DNA of 64,000 bases from Rhizobium sp. Leaf453 (GTDB taxonomy: Bacteria > Pseudomonadota > Alphaproteobacteria > Rhizobiales > Rhizobiaceae), in assembly GCF_001425605.1 (NCBI RefSeq), contig NZ_LMRG01000023.1:474291-538290 (forward strand). Reading direction: 5' to 3'. Below the pieces are notes generated by a model. That model saw only the letters and a list, made by a program, of their open reading frames with translations. It made no database searches and was not told where the DNA came from. The stretch's first letter is position 1, and each line of letters starts with the position of its first letter. The position numbers and the translations under genes were made by a program. This document shows, one piece after another, positions 18,412 through 26,998 of this stretch.

Positions 18412-18491
18412 CCCTTGGTGAGGCCCTTGCGCTTCTGTTCGACTTCGCCCTTCTGGGGCGGGCTCCGATCTTGCCGCGGATGAGGGGCGGG
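18412..18491 (-). repeat. Degenerate direct duplication of the uvrB 3' end
   Basis: This 80-base stretch matches 18771-18853, the coding end of uvrB, in the same orientation. Two exact blocks stand out: 20 bases (GGCCCTTGCGCTTCTGTTCG) and 22 bases beginning CCGATCTTGCCGCGG, with substitutions and a small length difference between them. It no longer forms a proper uvrB frame and is a remnant. Confidence 0.8.
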
Positions 18492-18520
18492 TGCGTTGAC
18501 GTCAGGCGTTGGGCACAGGC

Positions 18521-18723
18521 CCCCTCACCAAGTTCGCCTCGCCAATCGGCTGCGCCTCTTGGGGCGAACTATCCTCTCCCACCAAGGGAGAGGTAGGGGC
18601 TCCGCGTTTGTGGTGGCCTCTTGTTTCAATGTGGGTGTTCGGCGGGTTACCTCTCCCTTGGTGGGAGAGGAAGCAATTTCAACTCTTAGCTTCAGCTAAG
18701 TGTTAGAAATTGCAGGTGAGGGG
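18521..18723. repeat. Composite palindromic repeat element (about 203 bp)
   Basis: The outer ends are a 9-bp inverted repeat, CCCCTCACC (18521-18529) and GGTGAGGGG (18715-18723). Inside, a 23-bp sequence starting CCTCTCCCACCAAGGG (18573-18595) recurs exactly inverted at 18648-18670; each copy is itself nearly palindromic. A further hairpin is formed by GCAATTTCAAC...GTTAGAAATTGC (18673-18713), and another by AGTTCGCC/GGCGAACT (18531-18570). It has the look of the mobile palindromic elements of rhizobial genomes. Confidence 0.75.
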
Positions 18724-18745
18724 ATACGCCGGAGTTTGCCGTCGC

Positions 18746-21700
18746 TCACTGTCCCGGCCGGCCCGTCTTGCCCTTGGTGCGGCCCTTGCGCTTCTGTTCG
18801 CCTTCGTCCTCGTAGGAGCCGGCGCCGATCTTGCCGCGGATGAGGGGGCGGGGATCGGAGTCGGTCTGCCCCGCCCTTAAGCTCCTCCTTGCGTCGTCGC
18901 TGGCGGGGACCCCGGGTTCCGGCTGGCCTTCGAGCAGGGGGGAGAAGCGCTTCTTGCTGGACAGGGTTTCGGACGGGCGGGACGGCACGGTTCCGGCGAC
19001 CGGCTTTTCGGTACGGCCGACGGTCATTTCGTCGAGCGTGTTCTTGCGGAACAGGGATTTGCCGGCGGGCGTGGCGACGTCGCGGCCCATGTCGTCGAGG
19101 GCGGGTTTGGTGAAGAGGGTGGCTTTACCCTCCCCTTGAGGGGGAGGGTCGGACCGGAGGTCCGGAGTGGGGTGATCTTCGGCGACACCCAAGGGATCAC
19201 CCCCACCCGCAGCTTCGCTGCGACCTCCCCCCTCAAGGGGGAGGTGAGTGTCGCCGCGTTTGCCCTTTTTGCCCGAACCTTCCATCGCCTTCGCCGCATT
19301 GTTTTGCGTCCCTGTCCGGCCTTCGGCCGTCCGCGCCTCTTGCCGTGCCATCGGATCATCCATGACGGCGAGTTCGGCGGCTTTGAGGCGTTTGATTTCG
19401 TCGCGCAGGCGGGCGGCGGTTTCGAAGTCGAGGTCGGCGGCGGCGTTGCGCATCTGCTTTTCCAGCGCTTCCAGATGGGCGGCGAGGTTGTTGCCGACCA
19501 GGCTGGTGATGCCGCCCTTGACGCCCTTGATGCCGATATCGGCGCGGACATGGTCCTTCTCGTAGACGCTATCGAGGATGTCGGAAATCTTCGCCTTGAC
19601 CGATTCCGGGGTGATGCCGTTGGCCTCGTTGTAGGCCACCTGCTTTTCGCGGCGGCGGGAGGTTTCCTCCATGGCGCGCTGCATCGAGCCGGTGATCTGG
19701 TCGGCATAGAGGATGACCTTGCCGTCGACGTTACGCGCGGCACGACCGATGGTCTGAACGAGGGACGTTTCCGAGCGCAAAAAGCCTTCCTTGTCGGCAT
19801 CGAGGATGGCGACGAAGCCGCATTCGGGAATGTCGAGGCCCTCGCGCAAAAGGTTGATGCCGACGAGCACGTCGAAGGCGCCGAGACGCAGGTCTCGGAT
19901 GATCTCGATGCGCTCCAGCGTGTCGATATCGCTGTGCATGTAGCGGACGCGAATACCCTGTTCGTGCAGGTATTCGGTGAGGTCTTCGGCCATGCGCTTG
20001 GTGAGCACTGTGACGAGGGTGCGGTAGCCGGCCTGGGCGGTCTCGCGGATTTCGCCCAAGACGTCGTCGACCTGGGTCTTGGCCGAGCGGACTTCGACCG
20101 GCGGATCGATCAGGCCCGTGGGGCGGATGACCTGTTCGGCAAAGACGCCGCCGGACTGTTCCAGCTCCCAGGCGGCCGGGGTGGCGGAGACGGCGATCGT
20201 ATCCGGGCGCATGGCGTCCCATTCCTCGAAGCGCAGCGGCCGGTTGTCCATGCACGACGGCAGGCGGAAACCGTATTCGGCCAGCGTCGCTTTTCTTCTA
20301 AAGTCTCCTCGATACATGCCGCCGATCTGGCTGACGGAGACGTGGCTTTCGTCGATGAACAGCAGGGCATTGTCGGGGATGTATTCGAACAGGGTCGGCG
20401 GCGGCTCGCCGGGCTGGCGGCCGGTAAGGTAGCGCGAATAGTTCTCGATGCCGGCGCAGGAGCCGGTCGCCTCCAGCATCTCGACATCGTAGCGGGTGCG
20501 CTGCTCCAGCCGCTGGGCTTCGAGCAGGCGGCCGCCCTTTTCCAATTCGGCGAGGCGGAGCTTCAGCTCTTCCTTGATCGACTTGATCGCCTGGTTAAGC
20601 GTCGGGCGCGGGGTGACATAGTGGGAATTGGCGTAGATCTTCACCGATTTCAGATCGTCGGTCTTCTGCCCGGTCAGCGGATCGAACTCGGTGATCGAGT
20701 CGATCTCGTCGCCGAACATCGAGATGCGCCAGGCGGCATCCTCAAGGTGGGCCGGGAAGATCTCGATCGTGTCGCCCCTGACGCGGAACGAACCGCGCTG
20801 GAAATCCATGTCACGGCGCTTGTACTGCTGGGCGACGAGATCGGCGAGCAGCTGGCGCTGGTCGAGCGTGTCACCGACCGTCATCTGGAAGGTCATGGCG
20901 GTATAGGTCTCGACCGAGCCGATACCGTAGATGCAGGAGACCGAGGCGACGATGATGACGTCGTCGCGCTCGATCAGCGAGCGGGTGGCCGAGTGGCGCA
21001 TCCGGTCGATCTGCTCGTTGATCGAGGATTCCTTCTCGATGAAGGTATCCGAGCGCGGCACATAGGCTTCCGGCTGGTAATAGTCGTAGTAGGAGACGAA
21101 ATATTCGACCGCGTTGTCGGGGAAGAAGTTCTTGAACTCGGAATAGAGCTGCGCCGCCAGCGTCTTGTTCGGCGCCAGAATGACGGCCGGGCGCTGCGTC
21201 GCCTCGATCACCTTGGCCATGGTGAAGGTCTTGCCGGAGCCGGTGACGCCGAGCAGGACCTGGCTGCGATCGCCATTGTTCAGGCCCTCGACGAGATCCT
21301 TGATGGCGGTCGGCTGGTCGCCGGCGGGCTCATAGTCGGATTTCATGACGATCTGGATGCCGCCTTCGGACTTTTCCGGCCGGGCGGGCCGGTGTGGCGT
21401 CCAGAGCTTGCCGTCCTTGAACAGCGGATTGCCGCTCTCGATCAGGGCGGAGAGAGCCTCGACCGTGGCGGTGACGCTGCCGGAGGCCAACGTACCGGCA
21501 TCCTCGAGCGAGACGTCGAGGCCGGAGACCGGATTGAGGCCGGCGGCGGCGCGGGTCTTCGGATCGGTGCTGCCGCCCATCGAGGTGCCGCGGCCCGACC
21601 GGCTGGCGGTGACGCCGTCCTTGCCGGCCTTGTCCTGTTTGGCCTTCTGGGCAGCGATCTCGACCGTCTTGCGGTGCTTGCCGGCCTTGGAGGCGACGTC

Positions 21701-21859
21701 ATGGCGGGTCTCGATCGTCTCGGCCTCGGCCATGCGCTGCAGTTCTTCGGCCCAGTCGGCGACGTTTGACGACAAAGGGGCGCCTTCGAACGAGGCCTGC
21801 GGAGCCTCCCCGAAACCGTCAGGGGCAGGGCGGGCGGATTTTTTCGGTGCTTTCGACAT
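18746..21859 (-). CDS. uvrB: Excinuclease ABC subunit B, with long N- and C-terminal extensions
   Basis: UvrB verifies DNA damage and loads UvrC in nucleotide excision repair. The core begins near residue 170 and has Walker A GVTGSGKT (about 204-211), the beta-hairpin region [17 protein letters not shown] and the UVR domain [20 protein letters not shown] for UvrA/UvrC contact. At 1037 residues it is far longer than the usual 670: the first 165 residues are low-complexity and charged, and about 200 follow the UVR domain. The latter include residues about 870-911, encoded by a palindromic repeat element. The start at 21859 ([11 protein letters not shown]) drops a Pro-rich 20-residue upstream stretch. 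I saw no GTTC-N7-GTTC SOS box upstream. Confidence 0.95.
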   Translation of the reverse strand: MSKAPKKSARPAPDGFGEAPQASFEGAPLSSNVADWAEELQRMAEAETIETRHDVASKAGKHRKTVEIAAQKAKQDKAGKDGVTASRSGRGTSMGGSTDPKTRAAAGLNPVSGLDVSLEDAGTLASGSVTATVEALSALIESGNPLFKDGKLWTPHRPARPEKSEGGIQIVMKSDYEPAGDQPTAIKDLVEGLNNGDRSQVLLGVTGSGKTFTMAKVIEATQRPAVILAPNKTLAAQLYSEFKNFFPDNAVEYFVSYYDYYQPEAYVPRSDTFIEKESSINEQIDRMRHSATRSLIERDDVIIVASVSCIYGIGSVETYTAMTFQMTVGDTLDQRQLLADLVAQQYKRRDMDFQRGSFRVRGDTIEIFPAHLEDAAWRISMFGDEIDSITEFDPLTGQKTDDLKSVKIYANSHYVTPRPTLNQAIKSIKEELKLRLAELEKGGRLLEAQRLEQRTRYDVEMLEATGSCAGIENYSRYLTGRQPGEPPPTLFEYIPDNALLFIDESHVSVSQIGGMYRGDFRRKATLAEYGFRLPSCMDNRPLRFEEWDAMRPDTIAVSATPAAWELEQSGGVFAEQVIRPTGLIDPPVEVRSAKTQVDDVLGEIRETAQAGYRTLVTVLTKRMAEDLTEYLHEQGIRVRYMHSDIDTLERIEIIRDLRLGAFDVLVGINLLREGLDIPECGFVAILDADKEGFLRSETSLVQTIGRAARNVDGKVILYADQITGSMQRAMEETSRRREKQVAYNEANGITPESVKAKISDILDSVYEKDHVRADIGIKGVKGGITSLVGNNLAAHLEALEKQMRNAAADLDFETAARLRDEIKRLKAAELAVMDDPMARQEARTAEGRTGTQNNAAKAMEGSGKKGKRGDTHLPLEGGGRSEAAGGGDPLGVAEDHPTPDLRSDPPPQGEGKATLFTKPALDDMGRDVATPAGKSLFRKNTLDEMTVGRTEKPVAGTVPSRPSETLSSKKRFSPLLEGQPEPGVPASDDARRSLRAGQTDSDPRPLIRGKIGAGSYEDEGEQKRKGRTKGKTGRPGQ
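19126..19250. repeat. Palindromic element inside the uvrB reading frame
   Basis: Two near-palindromic hairpins, ACCCTCCCCTTGAGGGGGAG... (19127-19149) and ACCTCCCCCCTCAAGGGGGA... (19223-19245), bracket a larger stem in which GTGGGGTGATC (from 19167) pairs with GATCACCCCCAC (to 19207). The whole unit reads in frame in uvrB as a Gly/Pro/Asp-rich segment ([17 protein letters not shown] ... [10 protein letters not shown]), like the protein-embedded palindromic elements described in other alphaproteobacteria. Confidence 0.75.
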
Positions 21860-21978
21860 GGTCGGAATATGGAGAGAGTCCGGCCGAAAGGGAAGGGGTG
21901 GATGAGTACGAAAAGGCAACGGGAGGCGGCCTACTGCCAGTTTTTGACATTGCTGTTGCGGCGCACCTATATGCGTTC

Positions 21979-23010
21979 ATGGGGCAATCATCCAATCCGA
22001 ATCCGCGGCCGTTTCAAGCGGAACTCGCTGCTGAGACAAATACGTCAGCCGCCGACGCAGAGACGCTGCGTGCGTTGGCTGACGACTTCAATGCCGCATG
22101 GCGGGGGCTGGCGCGCCGAGTGCGGCGTATAACGATTGCCATTGCCGTCCCGGCCGCGCTTGTGATCGGCATCGCCGGCCTCTTCGCCGTCACCGAGGTT
22201 GAACGGCGTTTCGGGCCGGGCGGGCTGTTTCCCACCGTGGCCGGTGGTTTCGCCCTTTGGCTGCTGCTCATATTATCGCTGAAGGTTTTGACTGGCGAGC
22301 CGATCCGGCTGCTGGAAATAGCGTTTCGGCGTGATCTCGCGCCAAGCCTGTTTCCGTTTGTCGCGCGTTTCCAATTTTATGACGGAGGCCGTCCGTCGGA
22401 GATGGAACGCCTCTCACGCACGCGGCTGTTCACCTTTCTCGACAGTACGCACAGTCGAACGCTGACGGGCGCATTTGAAGGCTTGCCATTTGTGATGACG
22501 CGGGCCGCGCTCGTTCGCGGTCGCGTCAAGGTCGCGGGGATAAATCGGCAGATGAACGCCTTCGAGGGCGTTGTCGTTCGTCTTCCGCCGCCGGTTGCTT
22601 TCAGCGGAACATTGCTCCTGCGTTCGCATGCGCCAGACGGCTTTCAGCTGCCGCCGGATCCCGTTCGAGGGAAAGGCCAACTGGTCAAGAGCGGAGACGC
22701 CGAACTCGACAAGCGTGTTACTCTTTACAGCGATCGCCCGGACGTGCATGTGTCGGCCTTGGCCAAGCTTCGGCAAGCGACGGTTGCCATGATGGATTCG
22801 GGTGCTTACCCGCGGGTTCACCTGGCCATCACTGGCGAGGACTGTTTCGTGCTGCTGGCGTGTTCTCGCGGACTTTTCGAATTGCCGGGCCTCGGCAGGC
22901 CTGTCCATGTCGAGCGTGACCTGCTGCCCATTGCCGCCGATCTCAGGAATATCCTGTCAGACGCAAGGGTGCTGCGTGGCGCCGTCGCTCAATCGCCGCC
23001 ACCGAACTGA
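21979..23010 (+). CDS. DUF3137 membrane protein (first of a pair)
   Basis: The 343-residue protein has two adjacent N-terminal membrane helices (about residues 50-75 and 83-103) followed by a cytoplasmic DUF3137 domain (RLFTFLDSTHSRTLTGAFEGLPF... to the end). Its C-terminus (DCFVLLACSRGLFELPGLGR) matches the next gene's protein (ECFLLVPTKKNFFELPAIAH), so the two are paralogues. The start at 21979 discards an upstream extension that overlaps the uvrB start on the other strand. Function of the family is unknown. Confidence 0.8.
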   Translation: MGQSSNPNPRPFQAELAAETNTSAADAETLRALADDFNAAWRGLARRVRRITIAIAVPAALVIGIAGLFAVTEVERRFGPGGLFPTVAGGFALWLLLILSLKVLTGEPIRLLEIAFRRDLAPSLFPFVARFQFYDGGRPSEMERLSRTRLFTFLDSTHSRTLTGAFEGLPFVMTRAALVRGRVKVAGINRQMNAFEGVVVRLPPPVAFSGTLLLRSHAPDGFQLPPDPVRGKGQLVKSGDAELDKRVTLYSDRPDVHVSALAKLRQATVAMMDSGAYPRVHLAITGEDCFVLLACSRGLFELPGLGRPVHVERDLLPIAADLRNILSDARVLRGAVAQSPPPN

Positions 23011-23112
23011 CCGTGTATTCTGACCCCTGTTCCATCGTGTTAGCATGGCTGCCAGATGAGGCACCGCGAATTAATTTCGCTGTACAGACGTCTTCGACCG
23101 GGAGGCTTTGTC

Positions 23113-24114
23113 ATGAGCGATCAGGCATTCGATGAAAAGACCGTGATGCCGGACGAGGCGGCGTTTCAGGCGGTGCGCTCGGCAATCGGCGATTACAACG
23201 ATGCCAGGCCTGGGCTGGAGCGGGCGATGCACTGGCGGCTTACGCTGATCATGGGCATCTATACCGTCCTCGCGGTGGTGGCTTTTTTCGCGCTAGTCAG
23301 CGAGATCGGCTGGGGTGACGGGCTGGGCGCGGTGATCGCCATCCTGTTCGGCATCGGCTGGGGCCTCTACAATCTCTGCATGAAGCCTGTCTGGGACTTT
23401 CAGCAGAACCTGCGCAACCGCATGCTGCCGCTGATCTTCGGCTTTGTCGACGAGATGCGGTACAGCAAGGGGCTCAAACCGCGTTTCATGGAGAAGTTTC
23501 CAAAGCCGGCGTTGTTGAAATACGGCGTGGCCGAACATGACGATGCGATTTCGGGACAGCATGACGGCATGCATTTCATGCTGTCGGAGGCGGAACTGAA
23601 GACCGGCGGCAAGAACAAGACGACACTGTTCGACGGAGTGATCTTCCACTTCTATCTCGACCACCCGTTTCCCGGTATCCTGGCGGCGGCCAAGCGGCCC
23701 ACCGGCTTCCAGAAATTCGCGCAGGAGCTTTTCGGTACGGGTGACCTGCGCATCATCGACAGCGGCGATCCGATGATCGACGGCACGCACGAGTTCCGCA
23801 CTGACAATACCACCGCCGCGCGCCCGTTGATCGAGGGACCGCTCGTCAAGGCGCTCGACTATCTCTCCAGCGTCTGGCGCGACGATGTCGTGCGCATCGC
23901 GCTCTCCAACCACGAATGCTTTCTGCTGGTGCCGACCAAGAAGAATTTCTTCGAACTGCCTGCCATCGCCCATGACATCGATTTCGACAGGCACGTCGCG
24001 CCGATGATCCGCGATCTGGTCACGCTGCTGGTGACCGCGCGGCTGGTCAGCCGGATTGGCGTGGAGAAGACCGCCGATGCGACAGCTGGTGTCGGGGAGG
24101 CAGGGCCGAGGTGA
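23113..24114 (+). CDS. DUF3137 membrane protein (second of a pair)
   Basis: The 333-residue protein has the same plan as its upstream neighbour: two membrane helices (about residues 38-60 and 68-88) and a DUF3137 domain that contains DGVIFHFYLDHPFPG and the closing motif NFFELPAIAHDIDF. A good GGGAGG lies before ATG 23113. The 102-base gap between the pair would allow either cotranscription or separate promoters. No enzymatic motif is recognised. Confidence 0.85.
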   Translation: MSDQAFDEKTVMPDEAAFQAVRSAIGDYNDARPGLERAMHWRLTLIMGIYTVLAVVAFFALVSEIGWGDGLGAVIAILFGIGWGLYNLCMKPVWDFQQNLRNRMLPLIFGFVDEMRYSKGLKPRFMEKFPKPALLKYGVAEHDDAISGQHDGMHFMLSEAELKTGGKNKTTLFDGVIFHFYLDHPFPGILAAAKRPTGFQKFAQELFGTGDLRIIDSGDPMIDGTHEFRTDNTTAARPLIEGPLVKALDYLSSVWRDDVVRIALSNHECFLLVPTKKNFFELPAIAHDIDFDRHVAPMIRDLVTLLVTARLVSRIGVEKTADATAGVGEAGPR

Positions 24115-24192
24115 GCAAACATGGTTTCGGCACGGCCTTTGCCGGGTCACCTAGAAATTCGGTATCAGCCCGCGTGAATTTCCAAGGCGGTC

Positions 24193-24231
24193 GCGGTGGC
24201 AAGGGAGTCTGGCTCCCGCTTTTGCCACCGC
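24193..24231. terminator. Bidirectional terminator hairpin
   Basis: GCGGTGGCAA (24193-24202) pairs with TTGCCACCGC (24222-24231), with a second stem GGGAG/CTCCC inside. It lies between convergent genes and probably ends transcription in both directions. Confidence 0.65.
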
Positions 24232-24253
24232 TAACCGGTGAAAGCGAATTGCC

Positions 24254-24508
24254 TCAGCGGCAGCGCGCCTCGAAGCGGCGGCCATAGCGATCGCGGTAGA
24301 TGCAGTAGCCGGCGCGGTCGCGCGAATTGCCGATCAAGGCACCGATCGTGCCGCCGGCGACGGCGCCAATGGCTGCACCACCCCAGCTGTCCGACACGAC
24401 ACCACCGATGATCGCGCCGGTTCCGGCTCCGATAGCAGCGCCTTTCTCCGTCTGCGTGCAGGACGCAAGGCTGGCAACAATTCCCAGTACAATGACAAGC
24501 TTTTTCAT
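24254..24508 (-). CDS. Glycine-zipper outer membrane lipoprotein
   Basis: The 84-residue protein has a lipoprotein signal with lipobox LASC (Cys17) and a glycine-zipper core (GAAIGAGTGAIIGGVV, AAIGAVAGGTIGALIG), as in the OmpA-like/SlyB/17-kDa surface antigen group. Such proteins insert in or bind the outer membrane. The ending YCIYRDRYGRRFEARCR contains two Cys that could pair. It is monocistronic between a terminator hairpin and the diguanylate cyclase gene region. Confidence 0.85.
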   Translation of the reverse strand: MKKLVIVLGIVASLASCTQTEKGAAIGAGTGAIIGGVVSDSWGGAAIGAVAGGTIGALIGNSRDRAGYCIYRDRYGRRFEARCR

Positions 24509-24663
24509 TTTTTTGCCCTTTGTTTCAACCTGAGCATTTCATTCTGTCCATGCTGCAATGAAAGTCCAGCGTCTTCTTGGCTATCTATTGTCATCGGCTC
24601 GCATTTTGCCATAGGCCGCGCTTTCGCGGCGTGAATATTCAGCACTCTTTCGTAAGAAGACAG

Positions 24664-25944
24664 TTACCCCTCACCAATGTCCGACCGATAGACAACCGAG
24701 CGATTGCGTCCGTTTTCTTTCGCCCGATACAGCGCCATGTCTGCTCGGTGCTGAAGCTTTTCGGTCGAGATGACTTCGGTGTCAGGGGACGCAACGGCAA
24801 TTCCGATACTCACAGTCACATAGGGAATGACGCCGGATGTCGGATTTGGAAGCGCAGCCGCTTCAACCTCGCTGCGAATTCGTTCGGCAACCGTGACCGC
24901 ATCCCGTTCGCCGGAACCGGGCAGCATGACCAGAAACTCCTCCCCGCCATACCGGGACACCTGGTCGATCCCGTCCCGCAAGCAACGGCGAATGATATTG
25001 GCGACTTCGACGAGGCTGCGGTCCCCCTCAGCATGCCCGAGACTGTCGTTCAGCCGTTTGAAGTGGTCGATATCACACATCAGGATCGCTACTTGCCTTG
25101 TCTTGTTTGAGCTCTCCGTCCAGAAGCGGTCGAGGGACTCGCTCATGGAACGCCGGTTGGCGACCCCAGTCAGGGGGTCCGTGCCGGCGAGAAATTCCAG
25201 TCGCTTGTTTGCGTCGATGAGATCCGCAAGACGACTGCGGTCGCGCAACTCCAGCAGGAAAGTCTTGTGAGCCAGGATGTTCGCAGTCCTTCTCGCGGCC
25301 ACGGTTGCGATAACGCCAATCGAGAAGAACAGGAAGTCCGACAAAGCGCTGCCGATCGTGATATTTGGATTCCGTAGCTGAAACGTCATGTAAAGCCCCA
25401 TCGCAAAAGCGCCGATCGCCACGGCAAACTCGATCTGCACGGGAAATATGATGATGGCGGTAACGGCGACGAACAGCATGATTGTTAAATGTCGTTCGTA
25501 AAATTCGGCACCTGCATCGTATCCCCAGAAGGCGAGGGATACGAGGATTGCGAAGAGGCCGGAGAGGATCAAAACTCTCTTCATCCAAAGGGATGGAAGT
25601 TCGACAAAGACGACGGCCGTTGTGACGGCCACAGGAGGAACGATCGATGCTGGAAACAGCATCTTCCAGACGATGTCGGCTGGAAGGAGTAACATATTGA
25701 TTCCCAAAGCCAATGCATCGATAACAGCAACCCACATGAACCACGCGCGAATGATCTTGGAGGCCTGCGGCCAGGAACGTTCGCGGAAGAGATCGGCCAA
25801 TTTGCTGTTGAGGCGAATGTTACGCGTTCGTCCCGCAAGCAGGCGCTCAACTTCTGCTGTAATGGCCGGATCAAGCCGTTCGGGGATGTTCCTCGAAAGC
25901 CATTCAGATGATGTGACGGAATTTGCAGTTTTTTTCGCGTCCAT
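24664..25944 (-). CDS. Membrane-bound diguanylate cyclase (GGDEF)
   Basis: The 426-residue protein makes cyclic di-GMP from two GTP. Six hydrophobic segments (about residues 66-215) anchor and may sense a signal; a short linker leads to a GGDEF domain with active site GGEEF (333-337) and DPLTGVANRR (256-265). The inhibitory I-site is altered: DGID occupies the place of RxxD, so product inhibition may be lost. No EAL domain is present. It is a single gene with its own promoter in the 554-base upstream gap. Confidence 0.93.
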   Translation of the reverse strand: MDAKKTANSVTSSEWLSRNIPERLDPAITAEVERLLAGRTRNIRLNSKLADLFRERSWPQASKIIRAWFMWVAVIDALALGINMLLLPADIVWKMLFPASIVPPVAVTTAVVFVELPSLWMKRVLILSGLFAILVSLAFWGYDAGAEFYERHLTIMLFVAVTAIIIFPVQIEFAVAIGAFAMGLYMTFQLRNPNITIGSALSDFLFFSIGVIATVAARRTANILAHKTFLLELRDRSRLADLIDANKRLEFLAGTDPLTGVANRRSMSESLDRFWTESSNKTRQVAILMCDIDHFKRLNDSLGHAEGDRSLVEVANIIRRCLRDGIDQVSRYGGEEFLVMLPGSGERDAVTVAERIRSEVEAAALPNPTSGVIPYVTVSIGIAVASPDTEVISTEKLQHRADMALYRAKENGRNRSVVYRSDIGEG

Positions 25945-26498
25945 GTTGCATCTGTAGCATAAGCGGGCACGGGTAATCCACTGCGCTCCTTTTGAGCGTT
26001 ACCTCCGTTGCGATGTGCCGGTTCGGGACGGATTTGGCTTCGGGATGCCGGGCATCATGAAAAGGCGCGCTGCCAATTCCATGGACGAAAGCGATGCGCA
26101 TGACACGACAAAAGTGGTGCGCTTACCCACGGCTTTCGGAAATCACTCCGGGGTGAGACGAAACGGTCGTCAAGGTCGAACGAAGTCTCTTCGTTACATG
26201 GATCGAGCGAGCCATTCATAACGACGAGATTTCGGTCATGAAACGGCAACCATTCTTGTTATGGCTGTCGCTAACCGTGTTGATCGATTGATCTCTGGCG
26301 GGCTGTGGCGGCATGAGCCAGCCGTCCCTCGGGCGGCGCAGGGTGCGTGATGTTCACTCGCCGTTTTCAGTGAGGTCAAGGTTCACGCATGGTCGGCAGG
26401 GAGGGCCGATGACCACGCGGTGCCCGCAATCGCGCTTGAACTGGCGGAAGACGGCTGTACATGCTGCGCGCGTTACTCCATTTCTCAGGGATTCGCCC
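25945..26498. other. Intergenic region between GGDEF and DUF486 genes
   Basis: These 554 bases hold the promoters of two divergent genes. Short frames on either strand (up to about 68 codons) lack ribosome-binding signals or recognisable sequence and are not called. Confidence 0.5.
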
Positions 26499-26852
26499 AT
26501 GCCATTTTCGCTGAACGCGGCCGCCGTCTGGCCGATCCTGCTGCTGCTCCTGTCCAATGTCTTCATGACCTTCGCGTGGTACGGGCATCTGAAATACACG
26601 TCTTCGCCACTTTACATGGCCATCGTCGCCAGCTGGGGCATCGCCTTTTTCGAATATTGCCTCGCCGTGCCAGCGAACCGGATAGGTCATGAGGTCTATA
26701 CGGCGGCGCAATTGAAGACGATGCAGGAGGTGATCACGCTGGTGGTGTTCGCCGGCTTCTCCGTTTTCTGGCTGAAGGAATCTCTGACTTGGAACCATGC
26801 CATTGGTTTTTGCCTGATCGCCGGTGGTGCTGCCTTCGTCTTCAAGGGGTAA
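26499..26852 (+). CDS. DMT-family small membrane protein (DUF486)
   Basis: The 117-residue protein has four hydrophobic helices and matches the DUF486 group of the drug/metabolite transporter superfamily, as small as the SMR exporters. Typical sequence is seen in MTFAWYGHLKY and GIAFFEYCLAVPANRIGH, and the last helix is AIGFCLIAGGAAFVFKG. Substrate unknown. The start at 26499 removes a long non-homologous N-terminal extension. Confidence 0.88.
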   Translation: MPFSLNAAAVWPILLLLLSNVFMTFAWYGHLKYTSSPLYMAIVASWGIAFFEYCLAVPANRIGHEVYTAAQLKTMQEVITLVVFAGFSVFWLKESLTWNHAIGFCLIAGGAAFVFKG

Positions 26853-26887
26853 ATTTACGTAACGTTTCGATTAGTCCGCAGAATTGC

Positions 26888-26938
26888 CAGCCCGTCCGGT
26901 AAAATGCCAGATGGGTTGGCATTTTGCCGGACGGGCTG
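26888..26938. repeat. 22-bp-stem intergenic hairpin
   Basis: A 22-base arm starting CAGCCCGTCCGGTAAAATG (26888-26909) pairs with 26917-26938 with one T-C difference, a G-U wobble in plus-strand RNA; the loop is 7 bases. It sits between convergent genes, so it may act as a bidirectional terminator, but the stem is much longer than usual. Confidence 0.7.
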
Positions 26939-26998
26939 CGTGATCCCATGGAACCGCACCGAATTAACGGGAGCGCAACCGGCATTTTGCGGCGGCGC

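Larger units (their letters stand above)
18237..18745. other. Intergenic region with uvrB remnant and palindromic element
   Basis: The 509 bases before the uvrB stop contain the promoter of the ATPase gene (AT-rich, to about 18,340), a degenerate copy of the uvrB 3' end (18412-18491) and a composite palindromic element (18521-18723). Short open frames here are made by the repeats and are not taken as genes. Confidence 0.6.

Noticed and set aside
18336-18706. Small open frames of 60-90 codons between the ATPase gene and uvrB
   Set aside because: They are produced by the uvrB remnant and the palindromic element and have no ribosome-binding site or conserved product.
19136-21769. Open frame of 877 codons on the plus strand
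   Set aside because: It is antisense to uvrB, whose conserved motifs are on the other strand; long antisense frames are common in high-GC genes.
21860-21978. SOS (LexA) box upstream of uvrB
   Set aside because: No GTTC-N7-GTTC type site is visible on either strand in the upstream region.
25945-26300. Short frames of 60-70 codons in the GGDEF/DUF486 gap
   Set aside because: No ribosome-binding site, no domain and frames on both strands overlap.
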